A stretch of DNA of 64,000 nt, taken from positions 1,830,615-1,894,614 of the forward strand of contig CP074575.1 of assembly GCA_018394315.1 (NCBI GenBank), read 5' to 3'. The notes under the pieces were generated by a model, which was given only the letters and a program-made list of their open reading frames with translations, was not told where the DNA came from and ran no database searches. A program made the position numbers and the translations under genes. Shown one piece after another: positions 53,379 to 62,949 of the stretch (the stretch's first letter is position 1; each line of letters starts with the position of its first letter). This DNA comes from Mycoplasmatota bacterium. GTDB lineage: Bacteria > Bacillota_I > Bacilli_A > MAG-NZ.

Positions 53379-54000
53379 AATGTTTTCCTGTGGTTAGATT
53401 TTCTTTTAATTTTTCATACCATGATATTTCAAATTCCGTTGATTGAATAGCATAATCTAGTGTAGCAAGACTGAAAATTGATATATCCTTTAGACATTCC
53501 ACATCCGTTTTTTTACCCGCACAACTTCTAAGCTGTTCCAAGTGCTTAGGGTTATTTGAATTACTTTTAATAATTTCTTCTATTTGCTTATCTACATCTG
53601 GTATAGAGTTTTTAAATGTATATAAATCTTTTAAATTATTTTCCTGCTCGTCAATATATGCTTGAATTAAATCTACTCTTTTTTCTTCAACAACTAACCC
53701 CATAAAATATATTTTGCTTAGCTCCATGTTTTTAGCCTTTTTGCTATTCATAGGTTGAGAAACCCAATCAAGAAAATGTACTTTACCACTTTCTTTTATA
53801 GAATATCTTTTTTTATTTACACCATTGTCTACATATTCTGTATATTCTATCATGTCATTTGTAACTAACTTTTTTATGGCTGATTGAATAGCCCCCATGC
53901 TATTGCTACACATATCACTAAAGTAAGTTTGTATATAGTTCCTTATTTCGTAAATTGTTAGTTCACTTAGTAATAATAAACCTAATATCATTTTATCCAT
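53371..54000 (-). CDS. PadR-family regulator
   Basis: The 209 residues contain the PadR winged helix (LLLLSELTIYEIRNYIQTYF, then SMGAIQSAIKKLVTNDMIEY) and the wing NKKRYSIKESG. The Vir-like C-terminal helices follow (MELSKIYFMGLV and on). It represses or senses on behalf of the upstream ABC genes, 2 bases away, and probably binds the palindrome in their shared promoter. PadR proteins of this type respond to drugs or cell-envelope stress. Confidence 0.88.
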   Translation of the reverse strand: MDKMILGLLLLSELTIYEIRNYIQTYFSDMCSNSMGAIQSAIKKLVTNDMIEYTEYVDNGVNKKRYSIKESGKVHFLDWVSQPMNSKKAKNMELSKIYFMGLVVEEKRVDLIQAYIDEQENNLKDLYTFKNSIPDVDKQIEEIIKSNSNNPKHLEQLRSCAGKKTDVECLKDISIFSLATLDYAIQSTEFEISWYEKLKENLTTGKHYE

Positions 54001-54002
54001 TG

Positions 54003-54728
54003 TTAAGCCTCCATGATGTTTATTTTTTTCATTAGCCTTGTTGATATAACAACTCCTAGTATAAGGCTTAATACCATTAAAACTATAAAAAACATATCAT
54101 TGCCAACTACATTATTTGCAGAAACAAGCACTATGTTACTAAATAGTGCAGGTATTAAAATACCCGATATAATAGTCATAGGCACAGAGTTTTTTATAAA
54201 TCCAATTCCCATTGCAACAATCCCAAATCCACCTGCTGTTAATGATGTAAGAATGGTAACTTTTATGGCTCTTTGGATTATTTCAATAGGTAATGTATTG
54301 TCAACAAGATGAAAAACATTCTCCGAAACACTGAATACCAAATAAATAAACAAATTACAAATAATCATTGTCATCGTTGTAAAAAGAAATACAACAGTTA
54401 ATTTTGAGAGAAAAATAATATTTCTTTTCTGTGGATAGGATAACAGTAAAATTTTCCTTTCTTGCTTGTATTCATCTATAACAAATCTTGTATACATGAC
54501 CGCAGATAGTGTCGTAAATGCAACCATACTAAGTACGGAAATCCACGAGATAATACTATCGTATCCCGTAAACACTTTTAAATCAGAGTCAAAATTATCA
54601 ACTCCAATATAAGATAAAAAAGCAAGTGCGTATATAAAAGCAAACATTACTATACTTATGATTATACTTGCAACTATATATTTTTTTATTCTATTTCGTT
54701 TTAATTCTAATCTTATTAATTTAATCAC
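54003..54728 (-). CDS. ABC-2 type permease
   Basis: The 241 residues have six hydrophobic helices (about 20-42, 55-78, 100-128, 148-178, 185-205, 212-232), typical of the short permeases that pair with BcrA or LanF ATPases. A GTG start lies within the last codons of the ATPase gene (8-base overlap). With the ATPase it should export a peptide antibiotic, lantibiotic or hydrophobic compound. No bacteriocin gene is visible nearby. Confidence 0.85.
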   Translation of the reverse strand: MIKLIRLELKRNRIKKYIVASIIISIVMFAFIYALAFLSYIGVDNFDSDLKVFTGYDSIISWISVLSMVAFTTLSAVMYTRFVIDEYKQERKILLLSYPQKRNIIFLSKLTVVFLFTTMTMIICNLFIYLVFSVSENVFHLVDNTLPIEIIQRAIKVTILTSLTAGGFGIVAMGIGFIKNSVPMTIISGILIPALFSNIVLVSANNVVGNDMFFIVLMVLSLILGVVISTRLMKKINIMEA

Positions 54729-55455
54729 GTTTGTTATCCCCTTTCAAAATATTAAAAAAGTAATCTTCTAATCCATTGGGAAATTTTTGTATTACTTCCG
54801 ATAAAGTTACTTCCTCAATAATTTTTCCCTTTGCAATTATACCTATTGTATCAGCCACATGCTCAACTTCACTAAGATTATGACTTGATATAAGTATTGT
54901 CATGTTTTCTTCTTGTTTTAACTTTAAAAATAGTTTTCTCATTTCACGTATTCCCGTTGGGTCAAGACCATTGACGGGTTCGTCAAGTATTAGCAATTTA
55001 GGTTTGTGTATCAATGCTCTTGCTATACCTAATCTTTGACGCATACCCAATGAAAATTGAGACACAGGCTGATTATTTGTATTACTAAGCCCTACCATTT
55101 CTAAAACCGAGTTTATCTCTAAACCACTAACACCCATGTAAGCTAAATGTATTTCCAAATTCTTAACAGCAGAAAGATGCTCATAAAAAACTGGAACTTC
55201 GATAATACTACCAATATTTTTTAGTATATCACTTCTACATTTTGTAATATCCATACCTAAAACTTCTGCTTTTCCCATTGTTGGAATTAGCAAACCTGTT
55301 AATAATTTAAATATAGTTGTTTTGCCTGCACCGTTTTCACCTAGCAATCCATAAATTGAGCCTTTGGCAATGCTTATATTACACTGATATACTGCCTCAA
55401 TGCTTGAATAACTTTTTGTAAGATTATCGGTTTTTACAACTAATGTCTTTTTCAT
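54721..55455 (-). CDS. ABC transporter ATPase, BcrA/LanF type
   Basis: The 244 residues contain Walker A GENGAGKTT, signature FSLGMRQR, Walker B LLILDEPVNGLDP and the switch His of SSHNLSEVEH. The short length and ESS-like EVPVFYEHLSA near the Q-loop match ATPases of bacitracin or lantibiotic immunity systems. It is the first gene of the operon, behind a palindrome-bearing promoter, with an AAGGAG site. Confidence 0.9.
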   Translation of the reverse strand: MKKTLVVKTDNLTKSYSSIEAVYQCNISIAKGSIYGLLGENGAGKTTIFKLLTGLLIPTMGKAEVLGMDITKCRSDILKNIGSIIEVPVFYEHLSAVKNLEIHLAYMGVSGLEINSVLEMVGLSNTNNQPVSQFSLGMRQRLGIARALIHKPKLLILDEPVNGLDPTGIREMRKLFLKLKQEENMTILISSHNLSEVEHVADTIGIIAKGKIIEEVTLSEVIQKFPNGLEDYFFNILKGDNKRD

Positions 55456-55508
55456 TTGTTTTTACTCCTTCTCTACATAATAAATAAGATATGAAACAAT
55501 CATACGCA

Positions 55509-55543
55509 TTACTAATAGTAACATTACTTTTAGCTTTTGTCAA
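55509..55543 (-). promoter_or_regulatory. Promoter and operator of the PadR/ABC operon
   Basis: On the minus strand a perfect -35 TTGACA (55538-55543) stands 17 bases from TACTAT (55515-55520). A perfect 13-base palindrome TTACTATTAGTAA (55509-55521) covers the -10, the expected place for PadR binding. Confidence 0.75.
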
Positions 55544-55744
55544 CACACGCAAACATTATTGTGCTATCAGTAGAAAATATCTGTCATTTTATTATTTGAA
55601 ACCCCTTGTTTATCTGCAATTATTCCACCAATGACACAAATTTGTGCTATCAACACAATGATGTATGTTTCTTTTGCACTCTTTTATTAATGCATCTTAG
55701 CTATATTTTCGAATAATATTTAGAGTAAATCTCAAATTTTTAAA

Positions 55745-55779
55745 CAAAAAAAACCTAGACTCTTCACACTGAATCTAGG
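55745..55779 (-). terminator. Terminator downstream of rlmD
   Basis: The arms CCTAGA and TCTAGG, extended by partial pairing around a GC-rich loop, run into eight Ts on the minus strand. It lies about 180 bases after the rlmD stop. Confidence 0.7.
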
Positions 55780-55960
55780 ACATTTTACTATCTAAATTTC
55801 CATTTTTGAACCTCAGAATCTACTGTTGGTTGACGTGTTCCCACGTACCAGGTTTATTGCATTTTGATTTTGATACTCCTTTTTAGGTCTTTTTGGAGGT
55901 AATTTTCACTATTCTTGCTAAAACTAAAGAAGTCATAAAAGTGCTTAAACTCCAGTAAAA

Positions 55961-57256
55961 TCAAGGGTTCTGGCGTTGTAGTCGTACCACCGTCTCCACA
56001 TGGGAAGTTTGAGGAAACATATCAAACGGCTGTACCGATTCTATCTTATATTTTTGTTTCAATAAATTTATATCCTTAGCAAGTGTTGACGGGTTACACG
56101 ATACATATATAACAGACTTTGGTTTTACTTTTAAAATAGTATTAATACTATCTTTATCTAGTCCTATACGTGGTGGATCAAATATCATTAAATCTGGGCG
56201 ATATCCTGATTTGGCCCATCTTTTCAAAACTTGCCCTACACTTCCAACAACGTATTCCGCGTCAATCTTATTTAACTTACAATTATCCTTTGCAGATTCA
56301 ACTGCTGACTCAACAATTTCAATTCCCCTAAGATCTTGACCACTATATACATACTGCCCTATACTTCCTACTCCTGCGTAGCAATCTACTATTCTTTTAC
56401 TATCTCCAGCCAATTTTTTTATATAGTTATAAAGTTTTTCTGTTTGTATATCATTTAGTTGGAAAAAATCCAGAGGTCTAACATAATAACTTTTGGAACT
56501 TATTTTCTTTATTAATCTTGATTTACCAAATAGTTTAATAGATTTACAGTCATACAAATTTCCACTTTTCTTATTATTGATAATACTGAAGATACCTGTA
56601 ACGTTTTTAAGTTCACTAAGTCTATTAACTAAATAATCAAGCTTCATTTTTTTTCCTGTAATTAATGTTATTTGTTGTTCATTCTCCTTATTAGTCCTAA
56701 TCATTATTTTATGTAATCCCTTTGAAGAAATATCTAACTTTATGTTATTCAAAAGATTCTTAATTTCAACTAAAGAATTATTAATTGCTTTATCTTGTAT
56801 TAAACAGTTATCCATTTCAGTAACAAAATGACTACCTTCCTCATATAGTCCTAAAACTACTTTATTTTTAAGTTTCTTTACAACTAGTTGAACTTTGTTT
56901 CGGTAATTATATGGTAACTCCATTCCAATTGTTTTATTGACTTTAGGACTTATTGAAGCATATTTACTAAATGCTTCTTTTACTCTATCACTTTTATACT
57001 TAAGTTGCTCACCATAAACTAAATGCATTAAGGAGCATCCCCCACATTTTGAATAAATATCACACTTAGGTTTAACTCTGGAATTCGACTTTTTAATTAT
57101 GCTTTTTATACTTGCCTGATAGTAATTTTCTTTTTCAATTTCTAAATCAACATCTACAATTTCACCCGGTAAAGCCCCTTTTACAAAAACAACTTTTTTC
57201 TTATAGTAAGCTATACCATTTCCATTTATGTCGATACTCTTAATAGTTAATTTCAT
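55961..57256 (-). CDS. 23S rRNA (uracil-5-)-methyltransferase, RlmD/RlmCD type
   Basis: This SAM-dependent enzyme makes 5-methyluridine in 23S rRNA. The 431 residues have an N-terminal TRAM domain (1-55) and a [4Fe-4S] site with C65, C71 and C74 in CDIYSKCGGC and a fourth Cys near residue 152. The Rossmann methyltransferase follows, with VDCYAGVGSIGQ, FDPPRIGLD and the catalytic Cys in VSCNPSTLAKD. Gram-positive relatives (RlmCD) methylate two positions, so the exact target is uncertain. It is monocistronic with an AGGAG site. Confidence 0.92.
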   Translation of the reverse strand: MKLTIKSIDINGNGIAYYKKKVVFVKGALPGEIVDVDLEIEKENYYQASIKSIIKKSNSRVKPKCDIYSKCGGCSLMHLVYGEQLKYKSDRVKEAFSKYASISPKVNKTIGMELPYNYRNKVQLVVKKLKNKVVLGLYEEGSHFVTEMDNCLIQDKAINNSLVEIKNLLNNIKLDISSKGLHKIMIRTNKENEQQITLITGKKMKLDYLVNRLSELKNVTGIFSIINNKKSGNLYDCKSIKLFGKSRLIKKISSKSYYVRPLDFFQLNDIQTEKLYNYIKKLAGDSKRIVDCYAGVGSIGQYVYSGQDLRGIEIVESAVESAKDNCKLNKIDAEYVVGSVGQVLKRWAKSGYRPDLMIFDPPRIGLDKDSINTILKVKPKSVIYVSCNPSTLAKDINLLKQKYKIESVQPFDMFPQTSHVETVVRLQRQNP

Positions 57257-57265
57257 ATTAATCTC

Positions 57266-58777
57266 CTATGCTAGTGGTGTAAATAAATTTAAAACAGCTG
57301 TTATTAGTTTATCAAATTTTGATCTTCTTCTCCATTCATTATATGAAACAACACTAGAATTCTCTAAATCAGTCAGAAAGCAATCTCTTAACTCTTGCAC
57401 ACTTTTACTAGACATTAAAATAGTATTTTCGAAATTGATTATTGAACTCCTTACATCTAAATTGTATGTACCACATGACGCAAGATAATCGTCTACTACA
57501 ATAAACTTAGAATGATTGAAAGTGTTATTAAACTTATAAATTTTCACACCCTCTTCAAGTAATGACTCAATAAATGATTCTGTAACTTTATAAACAGTTT
57601 TTTTGTCAGGTACTCCAGGAATTAAAATTCTTATATCAACTCCGGATTTTGCGGCTACTTTTAGAGCTGTTTCAGTTTCTTTATCCAAACCTAAATAAGG
57701 TGTGCTAATATAAATATATTTCTTTGCTGAGTAAATCATTTTTAAATATGTATTTCTTATAATAGGAACGGTATCTGGACCTGATTGTAAGACTTGATAG
57801 TATCCCGAATTTTCAACATAACTCTTCTTATAATATTTTTCGTCACTTATAAGTTCATCTGTTACATAGTACCAATCTCGAGCAAATACAGCTGTTAATG
57901 ATTTTACTATCCCACCTTCTATTAACAAGTGAGTGTCACGCCATCTGTATTTTTTAGTACCTAACAAATATTCATTACCAACATTAAATCCTCCAGTAAA
58001 CGCATACTCGCCATCAATAATTGTTATTTTTCGGTGATATCTGTAGTTGATTTTAGTATTGAATATTGGGACTATTATTTTATCAATTGGATAAATCCGT
58101 ATACCGTGAGACCTTAATTTTTTTAGATCCTTTCTTTTTAAATCTTGACTTCCTAAGTAATCGTATATTATCTTAACCTCTACACCTTCTTCCGCCTTCT
58201 TAATAAGTAAATCAATTAGATATCTCCCTATTGAATCACTTCTTATTATGTAGAAGGCGATGAAAATATATTCTTTTGCCTTAGAGATTTTTTCAAAATA
58301 ACTTCCATAGAAGTCATCTCCATCAATAAGTATTTTAGATGACGAATTATTAGCATATATACTATGATTAGTTACACTAGCGGTATATTTAAAAACATCA
58401 TTAACATTTTCACTTATACCATTAAGATAGCTTCTTGCTTCATATAATAAGTATTTTTCATGATGTATTAATTTTTTCTTTTTGTATCTTTTTGATTTTT
58501 TGTAATCTCTAGCAAATGATAAGAAAAGCATTGAACCAAATATTGGTGCGACAATTAATAGTAACAACCAGGGCATCTTATTAGCAGTATTTTCACTTCT
58601 GAATAATACGCTTATCCAAATTGAAGCAACAATTAATCCTGCTGAAAATCTAACAAAGACACTAACGTAAAAGGGACTCACATCATTAGTAAGATAATCT
58701 ATTAGAAAATCTATACCAAAAAAAGTCGTAACCCAAATCGCTAATAATATTATTAATCCAATTATTTTGCTCTTCAT
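57266..58777 (-). CDS. cls: Cardiolipin synthase
   Basis: This enzyme joins two phosphatidylglycerol molecules to cardiolipin at the membrane. The 503 residues begin with two transmembrane helices (about 5-28 and 38-58) and a short third. Two phospholipase-D HKD motifs follow: HRKITIIDGEYAFTGGFNVG in the middle and HSKFIVVDDYLASCGTYNLD near the end. The length is standard. The ribosome site is AGGAGGGG. It is adjacent to, but reads away from, ptb-buk. Confidence 0.92.
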   Translation of the reverse strand: MKSKIIGLIILLAIWVTTFFGIDFLIDYLTNDVSPFYVSVFVRFSAGLIVASIWISVLFRSENTANKMPWLLLLIVAPIFGSMLFLSFARDYKKSKRYKKKKLIHHEKYLLYEARSYLNGISENVNDVFKYTASVTNHSIYANNSSSKILIDGDDFYGSYFEKISKAKEYIFIAFYIIRSDSIGRYLIDLLIKKAEEGVEVKIIYDYLGSQDLKRKDLKKLRSHGIRIYPIDKIIVPIFNTKINYRYHRKITIIDGEYAFTGGFNVGNEYLLGTKKYRWRDTHLLIEGGIVKSLTAVFARDWYYVTDELISDEKYYKKSYVENSGYYQVLQSGPDTVPIIRNTYLKMIYSAKKYIYISTPYLGLDKETETALKVAAKSGVDIRILIPGVPDKKTVYKVTESFIESLLEEGVKIYKFNNTFNHSKFIVVDDYLASCGTYNLDVRSSIINFENTILMSSKSVQELRDCFLTDLENSSVVSYNEWRRRSKFDKLITAVLNLFTPLA

Positions 58778-58835
58778 ATTTACCCCTCCTATCTATTATG
58801 CATTATAAAACAATCTAGATGAATTATTTGTAGAA

Positions 58836-58863
58836 AAAATTTGTAGTAATTACTACAAATTTT
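58836..58863 (-). terminator. Terminator of the ptb-buk operon
   Basis: A perfect 13-bp stem (AAAATTTGTAGTA / TACTACAAATTTT) with a 2-base centre overlaps the buk stop codon and is followed by TTCT on the minus strand. Confidence 0.8.
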
Positions 58864-59920
58864 AATATATTTTGGCTATAGTTTTTCCCGTTATTACTTC
58901 AAGTGAACCATATGCTAATGCTTCCAATTCCATTTCTCCAGGATATACATGCATTTTAGCAATAAATTCTACTCTCTCTTTTATTTTTTTGATAAAGTAT
59001 TCTTGATAAGCAATTCCTCCTGTAATGATTATTGCGTCAACATTACCATTAACATTAACACTCATTGCAGCTATTTCTTTAGCGATTTGATAAACAAACG
59101 CTTCATAAACAACATTTGCTAATTCGTCGCCACTTTCTATCATTTTAAATACTTCTCTTGCATCATTAGTACCTAGATAAGCATTGAATCCAGCATTTCC
59201 TCTTAATAGTTTCTTTACTTCATCATGACTATATTTACCACTGAAACATATATCTGCTAGTTGAAATACTGGTATTCCACCAGATCTTTCTGGTGAGAAA
59301 GGACCTTCGTCCATTGCATCAGTTACATCAACGACAACACCATTTTTGTGGATTCCAACGCTAACTCCACCACCAACATGAGCTACAACTAAATTCACTT
59401 TCGAATAATCTAAGTTATTGTCATCGCAGAACTTCTTAGCAATTGCCTTATGATTAAGCGCATGAAATCTCATTCTTCTAGTTGTAAGCGGTTGACCAGT
59501 TATCGTTGCCATTTCTTCGCCTTCGAATGTAACTGGAGGGTCAGTAATAAATGCTTTAAGATTATATTGCTTAGCAAGTTCATTTCCTATTAAAGCAGCT
59601 AAATTACTAGGGTGGTCTGTGTTAGAATTTTTGGAATCATATACTACGTTTTCATCTACTAAATAAGTTCCACTAGATATAGGTTTAATAATTCCCCCAC
59701 GACAAGCTATTGCACTAAATTCATTTAAATCATAATTGTTTTCTTCTAATGATGCAACAATCAACTCTTTTCTAAAATCAAATTGACTACTCAAAGTTTT
59801 ATATTTACTTAACTCTTCTTTAGAGTGTCTTAAAGTTATTTCTTCAACCTTTTCTTTATCGAAAAATACTCCTATTTTAGTCGAAGTAGATCCAGGATTA
59901 ATAGCTAATATTTTATGCAT
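58862..59920 (-). CDS. buk: Butyrate kinase
   Basis: This kinase makes ATP from butyryl phosphate and ADP, the final energy-yielding step of butyrate or branched-chain acid fermentation. The 352 residues show the acetate/butyrate kinase fold: LAINPGSTSTKIGVF at the N-terminus, VVAHVGGGVSVGIH, and ITGGIAYQEYF for nucleotide binding. The length is the butyrate kinase one (355), shorter than acetate kinase (about 400). Its ATG overlaps ptb by 8 bases. Branched acids from amino-acid fermentation are equally possible products. Confidence 0.94.
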   Translation of the reverse strand: MHKILAINPGSTSTKIGVFFDKEKVEEITLRHSKEELSKYKTLSSQFDFRKELIVASLEENNYDLNEFSAIACRGGIIKPISSGTYLVDENVVYDSKNSNTDHPSNLAALIGNELAKQYNLKAFITDPPVTFEGEEMATITGQPLTTRRMRFHALNHKAIAKKFCDDNNLDYSKVNLVVAHVGGGVSVGIHKNGVVVDVTDAMDEGPFSPERSGGIPVFQLADICFSGKYSHDEVKKLLRGNAGFNAYLGTNDAREVFKMIESGDELANVVYEAFVYQIAKEIAAMSVNVNGNVDAIIITGGIAYQEYFIKKIKERVEFIAKMHVYPGEMELEALAYGSLEVITGKTIAKIY

Positions 59921-60827
59921 TTTTATTCCCCTTTTCGTAAACTAATCTAGCAAGGTATAGTGAACCTAATTTTTCTGTCTCACCATCACTTCTTGAAACT
60001 ACAACCATAGGAACTCTCGCTCCCATAATTAAGCCATATCCAATAAAGTCAGCTAAGTATGTCATTGTCTTAGCCATAATATTTCCTGCTTCAATATCTG
60101 GAGCTAATAGGATCGTAGCTTTACCTGCTAACTCATCTTTAACACCCTTGATTTGAGCACTTTCCAAACTAATAGCATTATCAAACTGTAAAGGACCAGA
60201 AATTCTACAACCTTTTAACTCGCCTGACAAATTCAATTTTCTTAAAAGATCAGCATCTATTGTTGCGGGCATTTTATTATACACTTTTTCTTTAGCAGTA
60301 AGAGGCGCTACTATCGGATTTTCAATACCACATGCTTCAGCCAATATAACTGCTGTTTTGACTATCTCTGCTTTTTGTGATATGTCTGGAGCTATATTCA
60401 TTCCACCATCTGTAACTATATATACTAAGTCGTCACTCTCACGATGCATAAGCATAATATGAGAGAGTAATCCACCAGTTCTTAACCCATAATCCTTATT
60501 TAACATTGCTTTCAAAAATACTGATGTATCAATTAGCCCTTTCATTGGAAATTGAGCTTTGTTTTCTTTGATTAACTTTCCAACATTATTAGCTGATTCT
60601 TCCATTGAACTGGAATGAATAACAGTAAAATCTGTTAAATCAATATTATTTTGACTTGCAACATCTTGAATGATCGATTCATCTCCGCATAAATAAGCCC
60701 CATCGATTATATCTAAATCAATCGCTTTTACTATTGTTGACAATGATTCAACGTCATGTGGACAAGCAACAGCTACAATAACCTTTTGAAAATTCTTTGA
60801 AGTCTTGAATTTTTCTAATAATTTCAT
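59913..60827 (-). CDS. ptb: Phosphate butyryltransferase
   Basis: This enzyme exchanges the CoA of butyryl-CoA for phosphate. The 304 residues belong to the PTA_PTB family, with VAVACPHDVESL near residue 17, VTDGGMNIAPD near 140 and LLAPDIEAGNI near 238. The length is that of Ptb rather than of the two-domain Pta. The ribosome site is AAGGAG. With buk it converts acyl-CoA to acid plus ATP. The genes that make butyryl-CoA are not in the window. Confidence 0.93.
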   Translation of the reverse strand: MKLLEKFKTSKNFQKVIVAVACPHDVESLSTIVKAIDLDIIDGAYLCGDESIIQDVASQNNIDLTDFTVIHSSSMEESANNVGKLIKENKAQFPMKGLIDTSVFLKAMLNKDYGLRTGGLLSHIMLMHRESDDLVYIVTDGGMNIAPDISQKAEIVKTAVILAEACGIENPIVAPLTAKEKVYNKMPATIDADLLRKLNLSGELKGCRISGPLQFDNAISLESAQIKGVKDELAGKATILLAPDIEAGNIMAKTMTYLADFIGYGLIMGARVPMVVVSRSDGETEKLGSLYLARLVYEKGNKNA

Positions 60828-60906
60828 ACTAATCTCCTTAATTTTAATTCTTTACATCATATTGTAACACATTAATATCAATAAAGACTATTAATATTAC
60901 TTATTA

Positions 60907-61944
60907 TTATTTAAATGGATTAATATCAAAATCGCTATCAATTCTAGATAAGAATTCACTTATTAATTCAATTATTTCTTCTACATCTTTTAAACTTCCT
61001 ACTTCACCTGGGGAATGCATATATCTAAGTGGAATGCTTACTAATGCTAACGGAACTCCAGCTACAGATTGATGAATCTTATCTCCATCAGTCCCAGTCC
61101 TTCCAGGTGCAACTTCCCATTGAATATTTATTCCTAATTCTCCTGCAATCGCTTCTAACTTAGCGTTGATTTTATTATTTATAATAGAACTTTTTGCTAA
61201 TACGGGACCATTATCCAATTTTACTTTCCCAGATTTAGAAGGATTAGTTCCCGGGTAATCCGTGGAGAATGTTACGTCTACAATAAGTGCAAAATCGGGT
61301 CTTATTTTTTCCACTGCCCAGAAAGCTCCACGCATTGTTGATTCTTCTCCAACTGTAGTAGCTGAATATACGCCTACACTAGTATTCTTCTCTTTTGCTT
61401 TTTTTAATGACTCAACAACGATAAACGCACCTAATCTATTGTCTAGACCTCTACCTGCTATTCGATTATTTGCTAGTTCATCAACATCATCAGAATATAC
61501 AACATAATCACCAACTCTAACATATTCTAAGACTTCATCTCTTTTACTGAATCCAAGATCAATAAATAAATCTTTTTCTTTAGCGTCCGTATTTATTCCC
61601 TTATCATTTGTACAAACACCAAACACACCTTTCAAAGATTTCTTATATCCCAAGACATTTACTCTTCTTCCTTGAGCTAATTCATGTTTTACACCACCAG
61701 CCTTCACAACCTTGAGTAAACCATCATCTGTCACGTGAGATACCATAAATGCTATTTCGTCAATATGACCAGCAAGTAGAACCTTAAAATTGCTTTCGGT
61801 ATTTAAACAACTAATAACATTCCCAGTGTAGTCAGTTTGAATATCGAACTCACTCATATAATCAATAACTTTCTTTTGTAGTGCATATTCATCACCAGTA
61901 GGTGATGATGTTTTTAACATTTCATATAAAAAATCTTTATTCAT
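60907..61944 (-). CDS. M42-family aminopeptidase
   Basis: This 345-residue cytosolic metallopeptidase of the M42 (FrvX/PepA-glutamyl aminopeptidase) type forms large tetrahedral complexes that trim peptides. Metal and catalytic residues are visible as H60 in AGHIDE, D168 in GRGLDNRLG, E200-E201 in VGEES, and the late HSPGEV. I start at ATG 61944, behind GAAGGAG; the TTG at 61959 precedes the ribosome site. It would process peptides imported by Opp. Endoglucanase annotations sometimes given to this family are misleading. Confidence 0.92.
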   Translation of the reverse strand: MNKDFLYEMLKTSSPTGDEYALQKKVIDYMSEFDIQTDYTGNVISCLNTESNFKVLLAGHIDEIAFMVSHVTDDGLLKVVKAGGVKHELAQGRRVNVLGYKKSLKGVFGVCTNDKGINTDAKEKDLFIDLGFSKRDEVLEYVRVGDYVVYSDDVDELANNRIAGRGLDNRLGAFIVVESLKKAKEKNTSVGVYSATTVGEESTMRGAFWAVEKIRPDFALIVDVTFSTDYPGTNPSKSGKVKLDNGPVLAKSSIINNKINAKLEAIAGELGINIQWEVAPGRTGTDGDKIHQSVAGVPLALVSIPLRYMHSPGEVGSLKDVEEIIELISEFLSRIDSDFDINPFK

Positions 61945-62130
61945 GTTATTCTCCTTCAATAAGACTTTACTCTATTATTATACATATAAAGACATCTTAT
62001 ATAAATATAAATTTTTCTATAAATTTAGCTTATGTAATTTTTCTATCAAAATAACATATTTTCTCTATATAAACATTTTATATAACACAGTACAAACAAC
62101 ATTTCCTATAGCTATGAATAAAATCTTGTA

Positions 62131-62160
62131 ATAAAAAAACATCAACCTGATGTTTTTTTA
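62131..62160. terminator. Terminator after the yxlG-like gene
   Basis: A perfect stem AAAAAACATCA / TGATGTTTTTT with a 3-4 base loop has A and T runs on both sides. Confidence 0.85.
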
Positions 62161-62181
62161 TCTTCACCTATTATTTATTAT

Positions 62182-62949
62182 TTATCTAGTAACTTCTTGA
62201 TTTGTAAATATCTTAATAGAACCATAGACTAAACCAATTATCATTACTAGTGTAACTGCTAAACTTATTAATATATCCTTAACATCAGCTACATTCAATA
62301 TAATTTGCGAGAATAACTTTGTTAATGATACAGGAAAATACTTAAATGGTCCTACAGTAATTACAGATAAGAGTGCTAAAACAAAGTAAACTCCAAAACT
62401 TGATAATAGTGCTGCCAAGTAAGATTTATGGATAGTAGCAAAGAATAAACAAATAGAAATTACAAATACAAAATATAATAATTGAGGTATATTACTTAGT
62501 AGAAAACTACCAAATGCTATTTCATCAAATAATACATATGTATATAATGAGAATCCTAAGATCCCAATAATTTGTGATATCGTAATTAAAATTATTAGAG
62601 TGATAAATTTACTAATTATATAGTCTCTTCTAGATATAGGCTTACTAAGTATTAAAGGTAACATTCCCTTTGTTTTTTCGCTAATGAATATGCTTATCGC
62701 AAAAAACAATATCACGAAAAGTATAGTTTCATTCATATCTGAGAAGTACTGTCTATATGCATCCATTACAGTTGGCTCAGGAATCGTAATTTGAATACCT
62801 TCGGGTGTCATTAGCGAATTTAACAACTCCGGTAAATATTTAGCCATTATCGGACTAAGTAATGAAAATATACCAACTACGACAGAAATAATGATGAATT
62901 TCTTCGTTTTTAATAGATAGTTTAAATCGTATTTAATTAGTGTTATCAT
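62182..62949 (-). CDS. ABC-2 permease, YxlG-like
   Basis: The 255 residues have six membrane helices (about 18-40, 75-92, 115-138, 145-168, 172-198 and 222-243) and the SEKTKGMLPLILSKPISRRDYI loop typical of ABC-2 permeases. I start at ATG 62949, behind GGTGG, with a TTG at 62955 as alternative. The gene overlaps the ATPase by 17 bases. With the neighbouring ATPase and PLDc_N protein it matches the yxlEFG part of the Bacillus sigY operon. The substrate is unknown. Confidence 0.83.
   Translation of the reverse strand: MITLIKYDLNYLLKTKKFIIISVVVGIFSLLSPIMAKYLPELLNSLMTPEGIQITIPEPTVMDAYRQYFSDMNETILFVILFFAISIFISEKTKGMLPLILSKPISRRDYIISKFITLIILITISQIIGILGFSLYTYVLFDEIAFGSFLLSNIPQLLYFVFVISICLFFATIHKSYLAALLSSFGVYFVLALLSVITVGPFKYFPVSLTKLFSQIILNVADVKDILISLAVTLVMIIGLVYGSIKIFTNQEVTR

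Larger units (their letters stand above)
55456..55960. other. Intergenic region: PadR promoter, remnants and terminator
   Basis: Besides the promoter at 55509-55543 and the hairpin at 55745-55779, two minus-strand stretches look like fragments of genes. At 55567-55683 a frame reads KETYIIVLIAQICVIGGIIA, with one possible membrane helix. At 55800-55870 overlapping frames include GTRQPTVDSEVQKWKFR, then TAG. Neither has a start codon with a ribosome site. Confidence 0.4.

Noticed and set aside
60860..60905. ATTAATA repeats after ptb as an operator
   Set aside because: They are simple A/T repeats without a clean palindrome or promoter context.
61943..62131. A 62-codon plus-strand frame between the M42 peptidase and the yxlG-like gene
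   Set aside because: It is Tyr/Phe/Ile-rich low-complexity AT sequence without a ribosome site.
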